Positions 44,446-53,535 of a stretch of 64,000 nucleotides of DNA are shown here, piece by piece. Position 1 is the stretch's first letter. The number at the start of each line of letters is the position of its first letter. The notes beneath the pieces are model-generated. The model was not told where the DNA came from. It saw only the letters and a program-made list of their open reading frames with translations, and ran no database searches. The translations under genes and the position numbers were made by a program. This DNA comes from Roseinatronobacter ekhonensis (GTDB taxonomy: Bacteria; Pseudomonadota; Alphaproteobacteria; Rhodobacterales; Rhodobacteraceae), in the NCBI RefSeq assembly GCF_900499075.1, contig NZ_UIHC01000008.1:62001-126000 (forward strand). Direction: 5' to 3'.

Positions 44446-45434
44446 GCCGCCTCCAGTCTTTTGGCAAGGGTGTCGCGGGTGACGGCGTCGCAAAACGCCG
44501 CACGCAGGGCCGTCTGCGCCAGCGTGTCAAATTCGGGTTGATCCCAGCCAAAGCTGCGGTGCAACCCCGCGTATTCCGCACTCATATCGGTATGAAAGAA
44601 CGGCGGATCATCGGTCGAGACGGTCAACGCCACACCCGCGGCGCGCAACCGCTCGACAGGGTGATCGCGCAGGCTGCGATAGACGCCAAGCGCGATATTG
44701 GAGCCGGGGCACACCTCCAGCACCGTGCCGCGTTCGGCCAGATCCTCGACCAGCGCCGGGTCTTCGATGGCGCGCACACCGTGGCCGATGCGGCTCACGC
44801 GCAAGTGCTTTAGCGCCGCGCGCAGCTCGTCCGGCCCGCGCCATTCGCCTGCATGCGCAGTCAGGCCCAGCCCGGCCTCGCGTGCTGCATCAAAACTATA
44901 GATGAAATCCGCCAGTTCGCCCGCATTCTCGTCACCCGCAATACCGAAGCCCGTGATGAAATCGCCCGCTGTTTCCTGCGCGCAAGCCGCGACCCTGCGC
45001 GCTTGCTCTGGCCCGAAATGGCGAATGCAGGTGATGCAGCCGCGCAGGGTGATGCCCATTTGCGCCTCGGCTGTTGCCCCAGCGGTCTGGATCGCCGCCA
45101 GATAGTCGCGCCACGCCGACAGATCGCCGCCGCCGCAGAAATCGGGCGACAGGAACGCCTCGGAGTAGATCACGCCATGGGCCGCCGATTGCTCCAGAAC
45201 CGCCAGCGTCAGGTCGTGAAAATCCTGCGGAGTGGTCAGCACGGTGCACGCGGCCTCGTAGACGCGTAGGAAATCCACGAAGCCGGTGTATTTATACGCG
45301 CCCTGCTCATCGAAAATGCCCGACAGGTCCACGCCTTTGCGTTTGGCCAAGGCGCGGATAAAGGCAGGCGGCGCGGCCCCTTCCAGATGCAGGTGCAATT
45401 CCAGCTTGGGGGTTTTGGCGAAATCAACGCTCAT
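44442..45434 (-). CDS. add: Adenosine deaminase
   Basis: 330 residues. Zinc amidohydrolase turning (deoxy)adenosine into (deoxy)inosine. Metal and catalytic motifs: [10 protein letters not shown] (HxH), [19 protein letters not shown] and [24 protein letters not shown] places it in the bacterial Add group. Starts in the stop of deoB (ATGA) and ends in the start of upp. Confidence 0.92.
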   Translation of the reverse strand: MSVDFAKTPKLELHLHLEGAAPPAFIRALAKRKGVDLSGIFDEQGAYKYTGFVDFLRVYEAACTVLTTPQDFHDLTLAVLEQSAAHGVIYSEAFLSPDFCGGGDLSAWRDYLAAIQTAGATAEAQMGITLRGCITCIRHFGPEQARRVAACAQETAGDFITGFGIAGDENAGELADFIYSFDAAREAGLGLTAHAGEWRGPDELRAALKHLRVSRIGHGVRAIEDPALVEDLAERGTVLEVCPGSNIALGVYRSLRDHPVERLRAAGVALTVSTDDPPFFHTDMSAEYAGLHRSFGWDQPEFDTLAQTALRAAFCDAVTRDTLAKRLEAA

Positions 45435-46633
45435 GTCAGAAAGCTCCGTCCCGGCCCTTGGGCAGGCACGCCCAAGTGATGCGCGACACTTGCCGCGACA
45501 TCGACAAAACCGCAATGCCCGATTTCACCTGCACCCAGACCCGCCACCAGCACCGGCACCCGTTCGCGGGTGTGGTCCGATCCGGGGGCGGTCGGGTCAT
45601 TGCCGTGGTCCGCCGTGATGACCAGCATGTCGCCCGCGCGCATCCGCGCCAGCACCTGCCCGATCACGCCATCGACCCGTTCCAGCGCACGCGCATAGCC
45701 CGCCACATCGCGCGGGTGGCCATATAGGCTGTCGAACTCGACAAGGTTGCAAAGGGTCAGCGCGCCGTCTTCGGCCACATCCACCAGCCGCAGCAGATGG
45801 TCGCACAGCGCCGCGTCATCCGGTCCCTTGTGACTATGGCTGATTCCGCGACCCGAAAAGATATCGGAAATCTTGCCAATGCCATGCACCATGCGGCCCG
45901 CGTCCGACACCCAGTCGCACAAGGTGGGCGCAGGCGGGGCGATGGCGTAGTCGCGCCGGTTATATGTGCGGCGAAAGCCGTCCTTTTCGCTGCCCACAAA
46001 CGGACGGGCGATCACCCGGCCCACGCGCATATCATGCAAAACAGGTGCCAGATCGGCGCAGAGCCGTTGCAGGCGGTCCAGACCGAACGCGTCTTCATGC
46101 GCGGCAATCTGGAACACACTGTCGGCGGATGTGTAGCAGATGGGCCAGCCCGTGCGCAGATGCTCTGCCCCGAACTGGTCGATAATCGCAATCCCGCCGG
46201 CGTGGCAATTGCCCAAGATGCCGTCGGTTCCGGCCAGTTCGCAGACCTTCGCTGTCAGCTCATCGGGAAAGGCGGGGGTTTGGCGGGGGAAATATGTCCA
46301 GTCCCACGGCACCGGCACGCCCGCCAGTTCCCAATGCCCCGACGGCGTATCCTTGCCCCGGGAGATTTCGGTCGCAGCCCCCCACAGCCCTGTCGGCGCG
46401 GCACCCAACCCCGGCGCATCCATCCCAGAGGCCAGCTTGATCGCAGCCCCCAGCCCAAGGCCGTCCAGCACCGGCACGCGCAAAGGCCCGGAGCGTCCGC
46501 GCTCTGCCCGCCCCTCTGCACACGCCTGCGCGATATGGCCCAGCGTATTCGCGCCGGTATCACCAAACTCCGCCGCGTCGGGCGCACCCCCGCAGCCCAC
46601 GGAATCGAGCACAAGCACGAAAGCGCGGGGCAT
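45431..46633 (-). CDS. deoB: Phosphopentomutase
   Basis: 400 residues. Interconverts (deoxy)ribose 1- and 5-phosphate. Alkaline-phosphatase superfamily metal sites LDSVGCGGAPDA and ITADHGNDPTAPGSDHTRE; the phosphothreonine is in GKDTPSGHWE. It overlaps cdd by one base at its start and add at its end. deoC and deoA/punA are not in the window. Confidence 0.95.
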   Translation of the reverse strand: MPRAFVLVLDSVGCGGAPDAAEFGDTGANTLGHIAQACAEGRAERGRSGPLRVPVLDGLGLGAAIKLASGMDAPGLGAAPTGLWGAATEISRGKDTPSGHWELAGVPVPWDWTYFPRQTPAFPDELTAKVCELAGTDGILGNCHAGGIAIIDQFGAEHLRTGWPICYTSADSVFQIAAHEDAFGLDRLQRLCADLAPVLHDMRVGRVIARPFVGSEKDGFRRTYNRRDYAIAPPAPTLCDWVSDAGRMVHGIGKISDIFSGRGISHSHKGPDDAALCDHLLRLVDVAEDGALTLCNLVEFDSLYGHPRDVAGYARALERVDGVIGQVLARMRAGDMLVITADHGNDPTAPGSDHTRERVPVLVAGLGAGEIGHCGFVDVAASVAHHLGVPAQGPGRSFLT

Positions 46634-47025
46634 TACCCGCGCTCCATATGATCCGCGCCAAAGGCTCCGGGCAGAAGCGCGGCAACAGTGGTGTCCAGCC
46701 GCGCGCCGTTCATCGACAGCAGCGTGACCGGCACGTCACCTGCCGCAAATTCCGCGATCTTCTGACGGCAACCGCCACAAGGCGGCACCGGCGTTGGGCT
46801 ATCCGCAATGACAACGAGTTCCTTGATCTGACGCGCGCCGCCCGCGATCATGGCGGCAATCGCACCCGCCTCGGCGCAGGTGCCTTCGGGGTACGCGACA
46901 TTTTCCACGTTGCAGCCGACGAAAACCGCGCCCGTATCCGCGCGCAATGCCGCCCCGACCTTGAAGTTGGAATACGGCACATAGGCCATTTCGCGCACAT
47001 CGCGCGCCGCATCTTCCAGTGACAT
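46633..47025 (-). CDS. cdd: Cytidine deaminase
   Basis: 130 residues, tetrameric short form. Zinc site TCAEAGAI (Cys and catalytic Glu) and PPCGGCRQ; substrate part YSNFKVGAAL and NVENVAYPEG. Two adjacent ATGs (47028 and 47025): the second has better spacing from AGGGG. First gene of the operon cdd-deoB-add-upp. The 160 bases up to maeB hold both divergent promoters. Confidence 0.94.
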   Translation of the reverse strand: MSLEDAARDVREMAYVPYSNFKVGAALRADTGAVFVGCNVENVAYPEGTCAEAGAIAAMIAGGARQIKELVVIADSPTPVPPCGGCRQKIAEFAAGDVPVTLLSMNGARLDTTVAALLPGAFGADHMERG

Positions 47026-47189
47026 CATTCACCCCTGTTTTGACCCCAAGTTTGCGCTGCACTGCAAGACGATGCAAGCCTTGGCCATTGCGATCTTCAA
47101 GACTTGGGCACAACAGCTAAAGCCCGACAATGGCTTGCAGCGATCCGGCATTTGTTTAAGGGTAAACCAAATTTCGGCAGGAGGGACAG

Positions 47190-49469
47190 ATGACCGAGCA
47201 GACCCATGATGACAATCGCCACCCTGCCCTGTTGTATCATGAATACCCACGTCCGGGGAAACTGGAGATCCGCGCGACGAAGCCTTTGGCCAATGGGTAT
47301 GACCTGTCGCGCGCCTATTCGCCCGGCGTGGCCGAAGCCTGTATGGAGATCAAGGCAAACCCCGACACCGCCGCCCGCTACACAACGCGCGGCAACCTTG
47401 TGGCGGTTGTCACCAACGGCACGGCGGTTCTGGGCTTGGGCAATATCGGGGCGCTCGCGTCAAAACCCGTGATGGAAGGCAAGGCCGTCCTGTTCAAGAA
47501 ATTCGCCAATATCGACTGTTTCGACATTGAACTGAACGAACCCGACCCGGTCAAACTGGCAGAGATCGTCTGCGCGATGGAACCGACATTCGGTGCCATC
47601 AACCTAGAAGATATCAAAGCTCCCGATTGCTTTATTGTGGAAAAAATCTGCCGTGAGCGGATGGGCATTCCGGTGTTCCATGACGACCAGCACGGCACGG
47701 CGATCGTAGTAGGTGCTGCGGCGACCAATGCGTTGCGCGTGGCGGGAAAGCGGTTCGAGGATATCAAGATTGTCAGCACCGGCGGGGGCGCGGCGGGAAT
47801 TGCCTGTCTGAACATGCTGCTGAAGCTGGGGGTGCAACGTGAAAACGTGTTCCTGTGCGACATTCACGGGCTGGTTCATGCGGGCCGTGAGGTGGATATG
47901 AACCCGCAAAAAGCCGCCTTCGCGCAAGCAACCGACGCGCGCAATCTGGATGACGTGATCGACGGGGCCGACCTGTTTCTGGGCCTGTCCGGCCCCGGCG
48001 CGCTAACGGTCGAGCATGTCGCCCGCATGGCCAAACGACCGATTATCTTTGCACTGGCCAACCCAACGCCAGAGATTTTGCCCGATCAAGTCCGCGAGAT
48101 CGCACCCGATGCGATCATCGCCACGGGCCGCTCGGATTTTCCCAATCAGGTCAATAACGTGCTGTGCTTTCCCTTCATCTTTCGCGGCGCGCTGGACGTG
48201 GGCGCAACGGAGATCAACGACGCCATGCAGATCGGCTGTGTCGAAGGGATCGCGGCGCTGGCGCGCGCGACCACCAGCGCCGAAGCCGCCGCCGCCTACA
48301 AAGGCGAGCAACTGAGTTTCGGCGCGGATTACCTGATCCCCAAGCCGTTCGACCCGCGCCTGATGGGTATTGTCGCCAGTTCGGTGGCGCGCGCGGCGAT
48401 GGACTCTGGCGTGGCGAAACGCCCCATGGCCGACCTGGATGCCTACAAGGCGGGGCTGGATGCGTCGGTCTTCCGGTCCGCCATGATCATGCGCCCGGTG
48501 TTCGAGGCCGCGCGCGCCGCCTCGCGCCGGATTGTCTTTGCCGAGGGCGAGGATGAACGCGTATTGCGCGCCGCCAGCGCCATGCTCGAAGAAACCACCG
48601 AAGTCCCGATCCTGATCGGGCGGCCAGAGGTGATCGCCAGCCGTCTGGAACGCGCGGGGCTGTCCATTCAGCCGGGACGTGATTTCGAACTGGTCAACCC
48701 GCAGGATGACCCGCGCTACCGCGATTATTGGCGCAGCTATCACCAGATCATGCAGCGGCGCGGCGTGACCCCCGATCTGGCGCGCGCGATTCTGCGCACC
48801 AACACCACCGCGATTGGCGCGATCATGGTGCATCGGGGCGATGCCGACAGCCTGATCTGCGGCACGTTCGGGCAATATCTGTGGCACCTGAACTATATTA
48901 CCCAAATTCTGGGCACGCCCGAACGGCACCCTGTGGGCGCGCTGTCTTTGCTGATCCAGCAAGAAGGCAACCTGTTCGTCGCCGACACGCAGGTCCACCC
49001 CAACCCGACCCCAGAGCAGATTGTCGAAACGACCATCGCCGCCGCGCGCCATGTGCGCCGCTTTGGTCTGGACCCGAAAATCGCGCTGTGTTCGCATAGC
49101 CAATTCGGCAATCTGGACACGCCATCAGGCCGCAATATGCGCGGCGCGCTGGAAATTCTGGACCAGATGGGGCTGGATTTCGATTACGAGGGCGAGATGC
49201 ATGTCGATGCCGCGCTGGATACCGATCTGCGCGCACGGCTTTTGCCCGACGCGCGGTTCAGCGGGCCGGCCAATGTGCTGATCTTTGCCAATACCGATGC
49301 CGCGAGCGGGGTGCGCAACATTCTGAAAACCCGCGCCGATGCGCTGGAAGTGGGGCCGACCCTGATGGGGATGGGCAACACCGCGCATATCGTGACCTCG
49401 TCGATCACGGCGCGAGGGCTGCTGAACATGGCAGCACTGGCAGGCACGCCGGTGGCGCAATACGGGTAG
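47190..49469 (+). CDS. maeB: NADP-dependent malic enzyme with phosphotransacetylase-like domain
   Basis: 759 residues. The N-terminal malic domain (about 1-165) has RAYSPGVAEACMEI and PVFHDDQHGTAIVV; the NAD(P)-binding domain (about 165-400) has STGGGAAGIACLNML; residues 430-759 are the phosphotransacetylase-like regulatory domain (FAEGEDERVLRAASAM, NPTPEQIVETTIAAARHVRR). Oxidatively decarboxylates malate to pyruvate with NADPH; the tail is thought to sense acetyl-CoA. The site CAGGAGGGACAG precedes the start. Confidence 0.95.
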   Translation: MTEQTHDDNRHPALLYHEYPRPGKLEIRATKPLANGYDLSRAYSPGVAEACMEIKANPDTAARYTTRGNLVAVVTNGTAVLGLGNIGALASKPVMEGKAVLFKKFANIDCFDIELNEPDPVKLAEIVCAMEPTFGAINLEDIKAPDCFIVEKICRERMGIPVFHDDQHGTAIVVGAAATNALRVAGKRFEDIKIVSTGGGAAGIACLNMLLKLGVQRENVFLCDIHGLVHAGREVDMNPQKAAFAQATDARNLDDVIDGADLFLGLSGPGALTVEHVARMAKRPIIFALANPTPEILPDQVREIAPDAIIATGRSDFPNQVNNVLCFPFIFRGALDVGATEINDAMQIGCVEGIAALARATTSAEAAAAYKGEQLSFGADYLIPKPFDPRLMGIVASSVARAAMDSGVAKRPMADLDAYKAGLDASVFRSAMIMRPVFEAARAASRRIVFAEGEDERVLRAASAMLEETTEVPILIGRPEVIASRLERAGLSIQPGRDFELVNPQDDPRYRDYWRSYHQIMQRRGVTPDLARAILRTNTTAIGAIMVHRGDADSLICGTFGQYLWHLNYITQILGTPERHPVGALSLLIQQEGNLFVADTQVHPNPTPEQIVETTIAAARHVRRFGLDPKIALCSHSQFGNLDTPSGRNMRGALEILDQMGLDFDYEGEMHVDAALDTDLRARLLPDARFSGPANVLIFANTDAASGVRNILKTRADALEVGPTLMGMGNTAHIVTSSITARGLLNMAALAGTPVAQYG

Positions 49470-49548
49470 GGGCAAGCTGCGTCTGCATCGGCAGGCCGAG
49501 AGACGGCCCTTCGATGCTGCCCTGGACAGCGTCCCTGTCCCACACTAA

Positions 49549-49626
49549 TTTGCAAACCCGCTATCGCCGCTCAGATTCCTGCAAGCGGACACCTCTATTT
49601 GCAAACTCTGGCAGAATAATTGCAAA
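49549..49626 (+). promoter_or_regulatory. Three TTTGCAAA boxes upstream of prpE
   Basis: TTTGCAAA at 49549-49556 and 49598-49605 and ATTGCAAA at 49619-49626; the last two start 21 bases apart, two helical turns. A partial TTTGCATT sits at 49697. TTTGCAAA palindromes are, to my recollection, the target of ScfR-family propionyl-CoA regulators (PccR of Rhodobacter sphaeroides). That fits the gene downstream. The scfR gene is not in the window. Confidence 0.6.
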
Positions 49627-49719
49627 CTTTCCGCACCGCATACCCCATGTTGCCGGTAACACCCATTGCGCAGGCGTCCTGCGCTCGGCTAAGCCATTTG
49701 CATTCTGAGGAGGATGACC

Positions 49720-51618
49720 ATGGCCTATGCCGACCTTTACCGCGCGTCACTGGACGACCCGAATGCATTCTGGATGGAACAAGCCAAATCCATCGACTGG
49801 ATAACCCCGCCAACCAAAGCGCTGTTCGACGAGGCCGCACCGCTTTTTGAGTGGTTCAAGGATGCACAGGTCAACACCTGCTGGAACGCGGTTGACCGCC
49901 ATGTCGAGGCAGGGCGCGGCGAGCAGACGGCCATCATCCATGACAGTCCAATAACCCACACCAAGCGGGAAATCAGCTATGTCGAGCTGCGCAACCGCGT
50001 GGCCAATCTGGCCGGTGCCTTGCGCGCCAAGGGCGTGGAAAAGGGCGACCGCGTCATCATCTACATGCCGATGATCCCCGAAGCGTTGGAAGCGATGCTG
50101 GCCTGCGCGCGGCTGGGCGCGGTGCATTCGGTTGTGTTCGGGGGGTTTGCGGCCAACGAACTGGCCGTGCGGATTGACGACGCGACGCCAAAGGCCATCA
50201 TTGCCGCCAGTTGCGGGCTGGAACCGGGGCGCGTGGTCCATTACAAACCGCTGCTGGATGCCGCGATTGACGCGGCTAGTCACAAACCCGATTTCTGCGT
50301 CATCTTGCAGCGCGAGCAGGAGGTCGCCAAGCTGATAGACGGGCGCGATGTCAACTGGCACGGGTTTCAATACGGCGTTGCCCCGGCGGAATGCGTGCCC
50401 GTGTCGGGCGATCATCCGGCCTATATCCTTTACACCTCTGGCACGACGGGCCAGCCGAAGGGCGTTGTGCGGCCAACCGCAGGCCATCTGGTCGCACTGA
50501 ACTGGACGATGAAGGCCATTTACAATGTCGATCCCGGCGATGTGTTCTGGGCGGCAAGCGATGTGGGCTGGGTCGTAGGCCACAGCTATATCTGCTACGC
50601 GCCGCTGCTGGCGGGCAACACCACCATCGTATTCGAAGGCAAACCCATCGGCACCCCCGATGCGGGCACGTTCTGGCGAGTAATTTCCGAGCATAAGGTG
50701 AAAAGCTTCTTCACCGCACCAACCGCCTTCCGCGCCGTCAAGCGCGAAGACCCGAAGGGCGAATTCGTCAAGAAATACGACCTGTCCTGCCTGAAGCACG
50801 TTTACCTTGCCGGCGAGCGCGCCGACCCCGACACGATCACATGGGCGCAAAACCAGCTTAAAGTGCCGATCATCGACCATTGGTGGCAAACCGAAACCGG
50901 CTGGGCGATTGCCGCAAACCCTGTGGGCATCGAGCCGCTTCCGGTCAAGATCGGCTCCCCCGCCGTGCCGATGCCGGGCTATGATGTGCAAGTGCTGGAC
51001 GAAGGCGGCCACCCGCTGGCCGCGGGCGAACTGGGCGCGATTGCGATCAAGCTGCCCTTGCCGCCCGGCACATTGCCCACGCTGTGGAACGCCGAAGCAC
51101 GGTTCCGCAAGAGCTATCTGGAACAGTTCCCCGGCTACTACGCCTCTGGCGATGCGGGGTATATGGACGACGACGGCTATGTCTACATCATGGCGCGCAC
51201 CGATGACGTGATCAACGTGGCCGGCCACCGCTTGTCCACCGGCGGTATGGAAGAAGTGCTGGCCAGCCACCCCGATGTGGCCGAATGCGCGGTGATCGGC
51301 GTGTCGGACGCGCTGAAAGGGCAAGCGCCGCTGGGGTTCTTGTGCTTGAACAACGGTGCCGACCGCGACTCTGCCGAAGTGGTCGCCGAATGTGTTTCGC
51401 TGGTGCGCGACAAGATCGGGCCGGTCGCGGCGTTCAAGCTGGCCGTGGTCGTCGACCGGCTGCCGAAAACCCGCTCGGGCAAGATATTGCGCGCCACAAT
51501 GGTCAAGATCGCGGATGGCGAAGAGTTCAAAATGCCCGCCACGATTGATGACCCGGCCATCTTGGACGAGGTGGCGCAAGCGCTCGCCACGCTGGGGCTA
51601 CCTGCGGCAAAACCCTGA
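49720..51618 (+). CDS. prpE: Propionate--CoA ligase
   Basis: 632 residues. Activates propionate to propionyl-CoA. ANL motifs: YILYTSGTTGQPKGVVRPTAGHL, DVGWVVGHSYICYAPLL, HWWQTETGW, YASGDAGYMDDDGYVYIMARTDDVINVAGHRLSTGGMEE and KTRSGKILR with the catalytic lysine. The phrase PKGVVRPTAG is typical of PrpE rather than acetyl-CoA synthetase. The ATG at 49720 lies seven bases after GAGGAGG; the ATG six bases earlier is too close to it. Confidence 0.93.
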   Translation: MAYADLYRASLDDPNAFWMEQAKSIDWITPPTKALFDEAAPLFEWFKDAQVNTCWNAVDRHVEAGRGEQTAIIHDSPITHTKREISYVELRNRVANLAGALRAKGVEKGDRVIIYMPMIPEALEAMLACARLGAVHSVVFGGFAANELAVRIDDATPKAIIAASCGLEPGRVVHYKPLLDAAIDAASHKPDFCVILQREQEVAKLIDGRDVNWHGFQYGVAPAECVPVSGDHPAYILYTSGTTGQPKGVVRPTAGHLVALNWTMKAIYNVDPGDVFWAASDVGWVVGHSYICYAPLLAGNTTIVFEGKPIGTPDAGTFWRVISEHKVKSFFTAPTAFRAVKREDPKGEFVKKYDLSCLKHVYLAGERADPDTITWAQNQLKVPIIDHWWQTETGWAIAANPVGIEPLPVKIGSPAVPMPGYDVQVLDEGGHPLAAGELGAIAIKLPLPPGTLPTLWNAEARFRKSYLEQFPGYYASGDAGYMDDDGYVYIMARTDDVINVAGHRLSTGGMEEVLASHPDVAECAVIGVSDALKGQAPLGFLCLNNGADRDSAEVVAECVSLVRDKIGPVAAFKLAVVVDRLPKTRSGKILRATMVKIADGEEFKMPATIDDPAILDEVAQALATLGLPAAKP

Positions 51619-51766
51619 CAACACAACCTCTGGCACTTCGCGGCGCGCAAAATACACGCAAGACCAAGAAAAGCGCTTGTTGCGGGAACGGGCTTCGGAC
51701 TAAGCTGAACGCGGGTGGGCTCTGGCCTGCCCGTGTTTGCAGTTAACGGTGGTTTTACGTCGCGCA

Positions 51767-52129
51767 ATGGCAGAAAAAAGCCTCGATTCCAAAGTCTTGT
51801 CAGAGCTTCTTGACATGGTCGGGCCAGAGCATCAGATGGCCCTTCTTGAACAGGTGCGTGCCGATCTGCGCCGCTGTTCGGAGGTGTTCGACACGTCGCT
51901 TGAACGCGCTCCCGCCGACCGCGAATTGCCTCTTTTGTGCAGTGCCGCGCATGAGGTGAAGGGCCTTGCGGCGACGATTGGCGCATCCGGGCTTGTCGAT
52001 ATTGCCAAACAGGTAGAGCGCGCCTGCACCGACCAAGACGCAACGGCGCTGAGCCTGTTGCTGCCAGACATTGCGCAGCGCACAGGCCTGACCGCACAGA
52101 GCATAGCCGATATGGTGCAGGCCACCTGA
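51767..52129 (+). CDS. Histidine phosphotransfer (HPt) protein
   Basis: 120 residues, a single all-helical HPt domain with phosphoacceptor His62 in SAAHEVKGLAATIGA. No kinase domain. It passes phosphate between a hybrid kinase and a receiver; the natural partner is the response regulator whose start overlaps its stop by one base (TGATG). An upstream in-frame start would add ten residues without a ribosome site. Confidence 0.88.
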   Translation: MAEKSLDSKVLSELLDMVGPEHQMALLEQVRADLRRCSEVFDTSLERAPADRELPLLCSAAHEVKGLAATIGASGLVDIAKQVERACTDQDATALSLLLPDIAQRTGLTAQSIADMVQAT

Positions 52130-53526
52130 TGCCGCAGTCTTCAACAATATCGGGCGATGGCTTGCTTCTGGTCGAAGACACGCCCTCTTTGCAGATGCTG
52201 TATGCCACGGTGCTGCGCAAGGCAGGCTACAAGCCCATGCTGGCCTCTAGCGGGGCAGAGGCCCTGACCAAATTCGCCGAACACCGCCCAAGCGTGGTGT
52301 TGCTGGACCTGATGCTGCCGGATGCCGACGGGCTGATGGTGATGCGCGAGATTCTGGCGCTGCGGCAGGAAACGCGGGTCATCGTGATTACCGCGAACGG
52401 ATCGGTCAACAACGCGATCGACGCGACCCGCGAGGGCGCGCATGATTTCCTTGTCAAACCCTTGGGCGATATCCGGATGATCGGCGCAGTCGCCAGCGCC
52501 TTTGCCGAAATGCACCAAGAGGTCGCGCTGACGGTCGATGACATCAGCCGCAGCGACGCGCTGGACCGCGCTTTCATGGGGCGTTCAGAGGCGATGCAAG
52601 AGGTGCATTCCCGCATTGCCGCTGTCGCAGGCAGCACGGCGCCGGTGTTCATCTTGGGCGAAAGCGGGACGGGCAAGGAGCTTTGCGCGCGCGCGGTGCA
52701 TCTGAAATCCACCCGAGCCGCGCAGCGCTTCGTCACGCTCAATTGCAGCGCCGCCGACCCCGAGCAGCTGGAAATAGAACTGTTCGGGCAGGCAGGCCCC
52801 AAGCCGGGGCGCGCGCAATCGCAGGTACAGGCGCGGGCGGGGGCAATCGCGCAGGCGGATGGCGGCACGCTGTTTGTGCAGAACATTCAGGATATGAGCT
52901 CTGATCTGCAGGCCGCGTTCCTGCGGTTCAAGCAACGCGCCAGCTTTGCGCCCGTGGGCGATTCCCGCCAGATCAAGGTCGATGTGCGGCTGATCTGCAC
53001 CGCCAGTCGCGACCCGACAGAAGACATGCGCGCGGGCCGGCTGCGCGAAGACCTGTATTACCGGCTGTTCGTCATTCCCATCACCATGCCGCCCTTGCGC
53101 GAACGCGGCACGGATGTGCATTTGCTGGCGCAACACTATCTGGCCCAGATCGTGGCGGAAGAAGGCAAGGCTTTCAGCCGGTTCCACCCGGAGGTGCTGG
53201 ACCTGTTCCTGCACTTGCCATGGCGGGGAAATGTGCGCGAGATGATCAATGTGTTACGCCATGCCGTTGTGTTGCATGATGGCGAGATGGTCACGCGCGA
53301 GATGCTGCCACCGGGACTGGCACAAATGGACGTGCCGACCGCCACGGCAAGCGGGATGCCCGAGGGTGCCGACCCGTTGGCAGGCATGACCATGGCGGAA
53401 ATCGAGGAGCGCGCGATCACTGCGGCCATTGCCCGTCATCACGGGTCAGTGCCGCGCGCCGCGCGCGAGCTGGACATCGCCCCGTCGACCATCTACCGCA
53501 AGCGCGAGCAATGGGACAAACGCTAG
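52129..53526 (+). CDS. NtrC-family response regulator with degenerate AAA+ domain
   Basis: 465 residues. Receiver 1-125 with Asp60 (LLDLMLPDADG), Thr88 and Lys110 intact. AAA+ domain about 145-375: Walker A GESGTGKE (177-184) is present, but the GAFTGA sigma-54 contact loop is absent (the region after ELFG reads QAGPKPGRAQ) and the Walker B acids are replaced (GGTLFVQNI, Gln251-Asn252 for Asp-Glu). The later LREDLYYRL and PPLRER motifs remain. A Fis-type helix-turn-helix ends the protein (PRAARELDIAPSTIYRKR). It probably regulates with the housekeeping polymerase, or as a non-hydrolysing switch. Target unknown. Confidence 0.85.
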   Translation: MPQSSTISGDGLLLVEDTPSLQMLYATVLRKAGYKPMLASSGAEALTKFAEHRPSVVLLDLMLPDADGLMVMREILALRQETRVIVITANGSVNNAIDATREGAHDFLVKPLGDIRMIGAVASAFAEMHQEVALTVDDISRSDALDRAFMGRSEAMQEVHSRIAAVAGSTAPVFILGESGTGKELCARAVHLKSTRAAQRFVTLNCSAADPEQLEIELFGQAGPKPGRAQSQVQARAGAIAQADGGTLFVQNIQDMSSDLQAAFLRFKQRASFAPVGDSRQIKVDVRLICTASRDPTEDMRAGRLREDLYYRLFVIPITMPPLRERGTDVHLLAQHYLAQIVAEEGKAFSRFHPEVLDLFLHLPWRGNVREMINVLRHAVVLHDGEMVTREMLPPGLAQMDVPTATASGMPEGADPLAGMTMAEIEERAITAAIARHHGSVPRAARELDIAPSTIYRKREQWDKR

Positions 53527-53535
53527 GGGGCGGCG

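Noticed and set aside
49747-51579. A 610-codon open frame antisense to prpE
   Set aside because: The plus-strand protein is an unmistakable propionate--CoA ligase; the antisense frame follows its codon pattern.
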